In this document: positions 5,533-8,170 of the stretch, in pieces
Position numbering within the stretch: the stretch's first letter is position 1
Layout: each line of letters begins with the position of its first letter
Assembly: GCA_946478645.1 (NCBI GenBank)
Contig: CAMLCW010000238.1
Span: forward strand, 1-8,170
Source: an uncultured Variovorax sp.
GTDB taxonomy: Bacteria > Pseudomonadota > Gammaproteobacteria > Burkholderiales > Burkholderiaceae
Reading direction: 5' to 3'
Length of the DNA stretch: 8,170 nucleotides
The notes under the pieces: generated by a model
The model's database searches: none
What the model was told of the DNA's origin: nothing
The model's input: the letters and a program-made list of their open reading frames with translations, nothing else
Made by a program: the position numbers and the translations under genes

Positions 5533-6516
5533 GTGGGTTCTTCCGTGCGTTCCCCCGATCCCGCGCTGGCTGCCGCCATCGACTGGATGGTGCTGCTGCG
5601 TTCCGGCGAAGCCTCCGATGCCGACGCCGAGCGGCACCGGGCGTGGCAGGCGGCCGATCCGCGGCATGCGGCCGCATGGGCGCAGGTGAACGGCGCGATG
5701 CAGCGCTCACTGCAGCCGCTGCGCCAGGCCACGCAGGCGAGCGCCGCGCAGGCCACGGCCGCGCGGCTCGCACTGGCGCGCGGCAGGCGGCGCCGGGTGC
5801 TGCGTGCCGGGCTGGCGTGGACCGGCGTGGCGGTGGCCGCCGGTCTGGTCGCGCAGCGCCAATGGCCGGCTGCGGGTCTGCTGGCCGACCTTCGCACGGG
5901 CACCGGCCAGCGTCGCGATGTGCTGCTGGCCGATGGCAGCCGGTTGGTGATGAATGCGCGCACGGCGGTCGACCTGCGCTTCGATGGCGCCATCCGCCAG
6001 CTGCATCTGCGCGAAGGCGAGCTGATCGTGCAGGTGGCGGCCGATCCGTTGCGGCCCTTTGTGGTGCGCACCGCCGAGGGCCGCGTGCAGGCGCTCGGCA
6101 CGCGCTTTCTGGTGCGCCAGAACGCGGGCGAGACACTGGCGCTGGTGCTGCAGCACAGCGTGCAACTGCGCGCCGCGGGCGGCGCCGAGCGCACGCTGCG
6201 CGAAGGCGAAGCGGCGCGCTTCTCGCAAGCGCGCATCGGCGACGTGGAGGCCGACGCTGCCGCGGCGGCTTCGCTCGCCAGTTGGGAGCGCGGCATGCTG
6301 AGCGCCCACGACCGCCCGCTCGCAGAGTTGATCGAGGCGCTGCGCCCATACCGGCGCGGCTTCATCCGCCTCTCGCCCGAGGCCGGGCAACTGCGCGTGC
6401 TCGGCGCCTTCCCGCTCGACGACACGGACCGCGCTCTCGACTCGCTGGCCCAGACGCTGCCGATCCGCCTCACGCGCTACGGCGCGTGGCTGGTGTCGAT
6501 CGACGTGCGGCAATAA
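5533..6516 (+). CDS. FecR-type anti-sigma factor / signal transducer
   Basis: About 327 aa; an inner membrane protein that binds the FecI-type sigma factor in the cytoplasm and receives the signal from the receptor in the periplasm. Residues are counted from GTG 5533. The N-terminal cytoplasmic anti-sigma part (DUF4880-like) is at about 11-55: IDWMVLLRSGEASDADAERH with the conserved W, SG and DPRHAAAWAQV. A basic patch GRRRR precedes one membrane helix at about 88-107. The periplasmic FecR domain at about 118-235 opens with TGTGQRRDVLLADGSRLVMN and contains GRVQALGTRFLVRQ. The C-terminal part (about 255-322) resembles the DUF4974/STN-interacting region. The length is typical. There is no ATG start: GTG 5533 is preferred for its GAGG, with TTG 5518 and GTG 5545 as alternatives. 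It follows the sigma gene by about 22 bases, indicating one operon. Confidence 0.92.
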   Translation: MGSSVRSPDPALAAAIDWMVLLRSGEASDADAERHRAWQAADPRHAAAWAQVNGAMQRSLQPLRQATQASAAQATAARLALARGRRRRVLRAGLAWTGVAVAAGLVAQRQWPAAGLLADLRTGTGQRRDVLLADGSRLVMNARTAVDLRFDGAIRQLHLREGELIVQVAADPLRPFVVRTAEGRVQALGTRFLVRQNAGETLALVLQHSVQLRAAGGAERTLREGEAARFSQARIGDVEADAAAAASLASWERGMLSAHDRPLAELIEALRPYRRGFIRLSPEAGQLRVLGAFPLDDTDRALDSLAQTLPIRLTRYGAWLVSIDVRQ

Positions 6517-6637
6517 GCCGCGCATCCGCCGGCGCCGCGGCGCTAAAAAAAATCGGCGTGGAGTGATCACTTTGGGCGGTGTCGCTGCACCTACCTGCAG
6601 AACCCTCTCGAATCCTCCGACCCAAGGAACCCGCTTC
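6517..6637 (+). promoter_or_regulatory. Leader region of the receptor gene, likely target of the FecI-type sigma factor
   Basis: This 121-bp gap holds a perfect 12-bp palindrome GCGCCGCGGCGC (6532-6543), a run of eight A (6545-6552) and a perfect 10-bp palindrome AGTGATCACT (6562-6571). By analogy with fecIRA loci the receptor promoter should be here, but I could not place -35/-10 elements for a FecI-type sigma factor with confidence. The hairpin is followed by A, not T, so it is not an intrinsic terminator on this strand. Confidence 0.4.
6624..6629 (+). promoter_or_regulatory. Ribosome binding site of the receptor gene
   Basis: AAGGAA ends 8 nt before the ATG at 6638 and fixes the start just before the signal peptide. 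Confidence 0.6.
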
Positions 6638-8170
6638 ATGGCCCACCGCCTTGCCGCCCGCGCGCTTCAGCGCCGGGCACCTTCACTGATCGCCGCCGCC
6701 GCAGCGCTGGCCTGCCTTGCGGCCGCGGCGCAGCCCGGTGCAGCGCCCGCCCTGGCCGAAACGCGTGCCGCCGTGCGTGAATGGAACCTGCCGGCCGCGC
6801 CGCTGGGCACCACGCTGCTGCGCATTGCCGAGCAGAGCGGCCAGCCGATCTCGGTGCCGCCGGAGCTGGTGCGCGGCATGGACGCGCCGGCGGTGCGCGG
6901 CAGCTTCGGCTTCGAACAGGCGGCGCGGGCGGCGCTCGCGGGCCAGGCGCTCGACCTGGTGCGCACACCCAACGGCACGCTCACGCTGCGTGCGCGCGCC
7001 GACGCGTCGTCCGCGCCGGCCGAGGTGGTGGGCGGCACCTCGGCACTGCCGCAGGTCACGGTGACCGCCGCGGCCGAGAGCGAAAGCGCCACCGGCCCGG
7101 TGCGGGGCTACGTGGCGCGGCGCAGCGCCACCGGCAGCAAGACCGACACCTCGCTGCTCGAGACGCCGCAGGTCGTCAACGTGGTCACGCGCAACCAGAT
7201 GGACGAACAAGGCGTGCGCACGGTGGCCGAGGCGCTGCGCTACACGGCCGGCGTGATGGCCGAGCCCAACGGCTTCGACGTGCGCTACGACTGGAACTAC
7301 GTGCGTGGCTACAACACCTTCGGCACCCAGTGGCTCGACGGCCTGGTGCTGCCCGGCGACCCCGCCAGCTATGCGGTGCCGCGCATCCCGGCCTATGCGC
7401 TGGAACGGGTCGAAGTCATCAAGGGGCCGGCGTCCGTGCTCTACGGCAAGACGGTGCCGGGCGGCCTGCTCAACCAGGTGAGCAAGCGGCCGCTGGCGAC
7501 GGCGCAGCGCGAGGTGCAGGTGTCGGCCACCAACTTCGGCGGCGCACAGCTCGCGGCCGACCTGACGGGCCCGCTCGACGCCGAGGGCAAGTGGCTCTAC
7601 CGGCTGATCGCGATCAAGCGCGAAGCGCACACGCAGGTCGATATCGAGCGCGACCGCCAGACCATGGTCGCGCCGAGCCTGACCTGGCGCCCTTCGGCCG
7701 ACACCACGCTGACGCTGCATGCGCACTACCAGAAAGACGCACCGCTCATGAGCCCGCGCTTCTACCCGGTGCTCGGCACGCTGCGGCCGAACCCGCTGTT
7801 CGGCTACATCCCGCGCAGCCTCTACCTCGGCGAGCCCGCCACCGACAGCTTCAACCGCGAGTACAAGTCGGCGGGCTACAACTTCGAGCACCGCTTCAAC
7901 GACAGCTTCACGGTGCGGCAGAACCTGCGCTACGGCGAGTCGAGCCAGGACATGTTCCTGGTGCGCGTGCATCCGTTCAATGCCTACCGGCCCGACGGCC
8001 ACACGTTCAACCGCGTCTCGGCCATCTCGGACGACGACATCCGCTCATTCGCGGTCGACACCCAGGCCGAGGTGCGCTTCGCGACCGGCGCGCTGTCGCA
8101 CACTCTGCTGGCGGGGGTGGACCACCTGCGCGGCAGCTTCTCGCTCAACTTCGCCAACAGCGCGGTGGGC
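6638..8170 (+). CDS. TonB-dependent siderophore receptor with signalling domain (FecA-like), 3' end beyond window
   Basis: 511 codons are present and the frame is open at the window edge; full receptors of this type are about 750-820 aa, so the rest of the barrel is missing. Residues 1-40 form a long signal peptide with a basic start and the hydrophobic stretch LIAAAAALACLAAAA. Residues 47-119 are an STN domain (REWNLPAAPLGTTLLRIAEQ), the periplasmic module that lets FecA-type receptors signal to FecR. A TonB box candidate is PQVTVTA (138-144). The plug domain runs from about 154 to 286, with TPQVVNVVTRNQMDEQGV, EALRYTAGV, VRGYN, and the hallmark LERVEVIKGPASVLYG (255-270) followed by PGGLLNQVSKRP. 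The barrel begins after that. The plug signatures fit the ferri-siderophore group, probably hydroxamate-type, but the ligand cannot be decided. It probably depends on the sigma factor encoded upstream and on TonB-ExbBD encoded elsewhere. Confidence 0.93.
   Translation, partial: MAHRLAARALQRRAPSLIAAAAALACLAAAAQPGAAPALAETRAAVREWNLPAAPLGTTLLRIAEQSGQPISVPPELVRGMDAPAVRGSFGFEQAARAALAGQALDLVRTPNGTLTLRARADASSAPAEVVGGTSALPQVTVTAAAESESATGPVRGYVARRSATGSKTDTSLLETPQVVNVVTRNQMDEQGVRTVAEALRYTAGVMAEPNGFDVRYDWNYVRGYNTFGTQWLDGLVLPGDPASYAVPRIPAYALERVEVIKGPASVLYGKTVPGGLLNQVSKRPLATAQREVQVSATNFGGAQLAADLTGPLDAEGKWLYRLIAIKREAHTQVDIERDRQTMVAPSLTWRPSADTTLTLHAHYQKDAPLMSPRFYPVLGTLRPNPLFGYIPRSLYLGEPATDSFNREYKSAGYNFEHRFNDSFTVRQNLRYGESSQDMFLVRVHPFNAYRPDGHTFNRVSAISDDDIRSFAVDTQAEVRFATGALSHTLLAGVDHLRGSFSLNFANSAVG

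Noticed and set aside
5151..6473. 440-codon open frame on the - strand across the sigma and FecR-like genes
   Set aside because: Low-complexity Ser/Arg/Ala text with no motif; both + strand genes are clear.
6532..6552. GC palindrome followed by A8 as an intrinsic terminator after the FecR-like gene
   Set aside because: On the + strand the hairpin is followed by A, not T, and on the - strand the T-run would precede the hairpin; neither orientation fits a rho-independent terminator.
6683..8002. 439-codon open frame on the - strand opposite the receptor gene
   Set aside because: An antisense shadow; the + strand shows signal peptide, STN, TonB box and plug motifs in one frame to the window edge.

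Overview
The window is GC-rich DNA with strong G/C preference at third codon positions. Its gene families (FecI/FecR/TonB receptor, PAS-GAF hybrid kinase, DUF4124-like proteins, small membrane proteins) fit a betaproteobacterial chromosome, most likely Comamonadaceae of the Variovorax type. That placement is inference from composition and gene style; no rRNA or marker gene is present. I see no tRNA, CRISPR array or insertion sequence.

Left part (1-436, + strand): the last codons of a RelE/ParE-type toxin, its overlapping antitoxin (HI1419/HI1420 type), then about 30 codons that look like the 3' tail of an unrelated gene cut off by the toxin-antitoxin module. Facing it on the - strand (423-2468) is a soluble hybrid sensor kinase with PAS, GAF, HisKA, HATPase_c and receiver domains and no dedicated partner nearby.

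Middle part (2741-4454, + strand): four small genes. They are a three-helix membrane protein of 85 aa; a two-gene overlapping pair made of an 85-aa membrane protein and a membrane-anchored protein with a DUF4124-like C-terminus; and a stand-alone GAF-domain protein. Converging on the last is a GFA-family zinc protein (4459-4827, - strand) with a perfect 9-6-9 inverted repeat just upstream of its start, which looks like an ArsR-type operator.

Right part (4987-8170, + strand): a cell-surface signalling iron-uptake locus in the order Fur box, FecI-type ECF sigma factor, FecR-type anti-sigma/transducer, and a TonB-dependent siderophore receptor. The receptor carries the N-terminal STN signalling domain and runs off the window. 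Expected logic: under iron limitation Fur releases the sigma gene; the loaded receptor signals through its STN domain to FecR in the periplasm; FecR activates the sigma factor, which transcribes the receptor gene. The ligand cannot be read from the sequence.

The most useful second-look items are the palindromic operator before the GFA gene, the orphan coding tail beside the toxin-antitoxin module, the 11-bp inverted repeat inside the antitoxin gene, and the iron-signalling locus with its undefined ligand. Nothing here is clearly a wholly new system.
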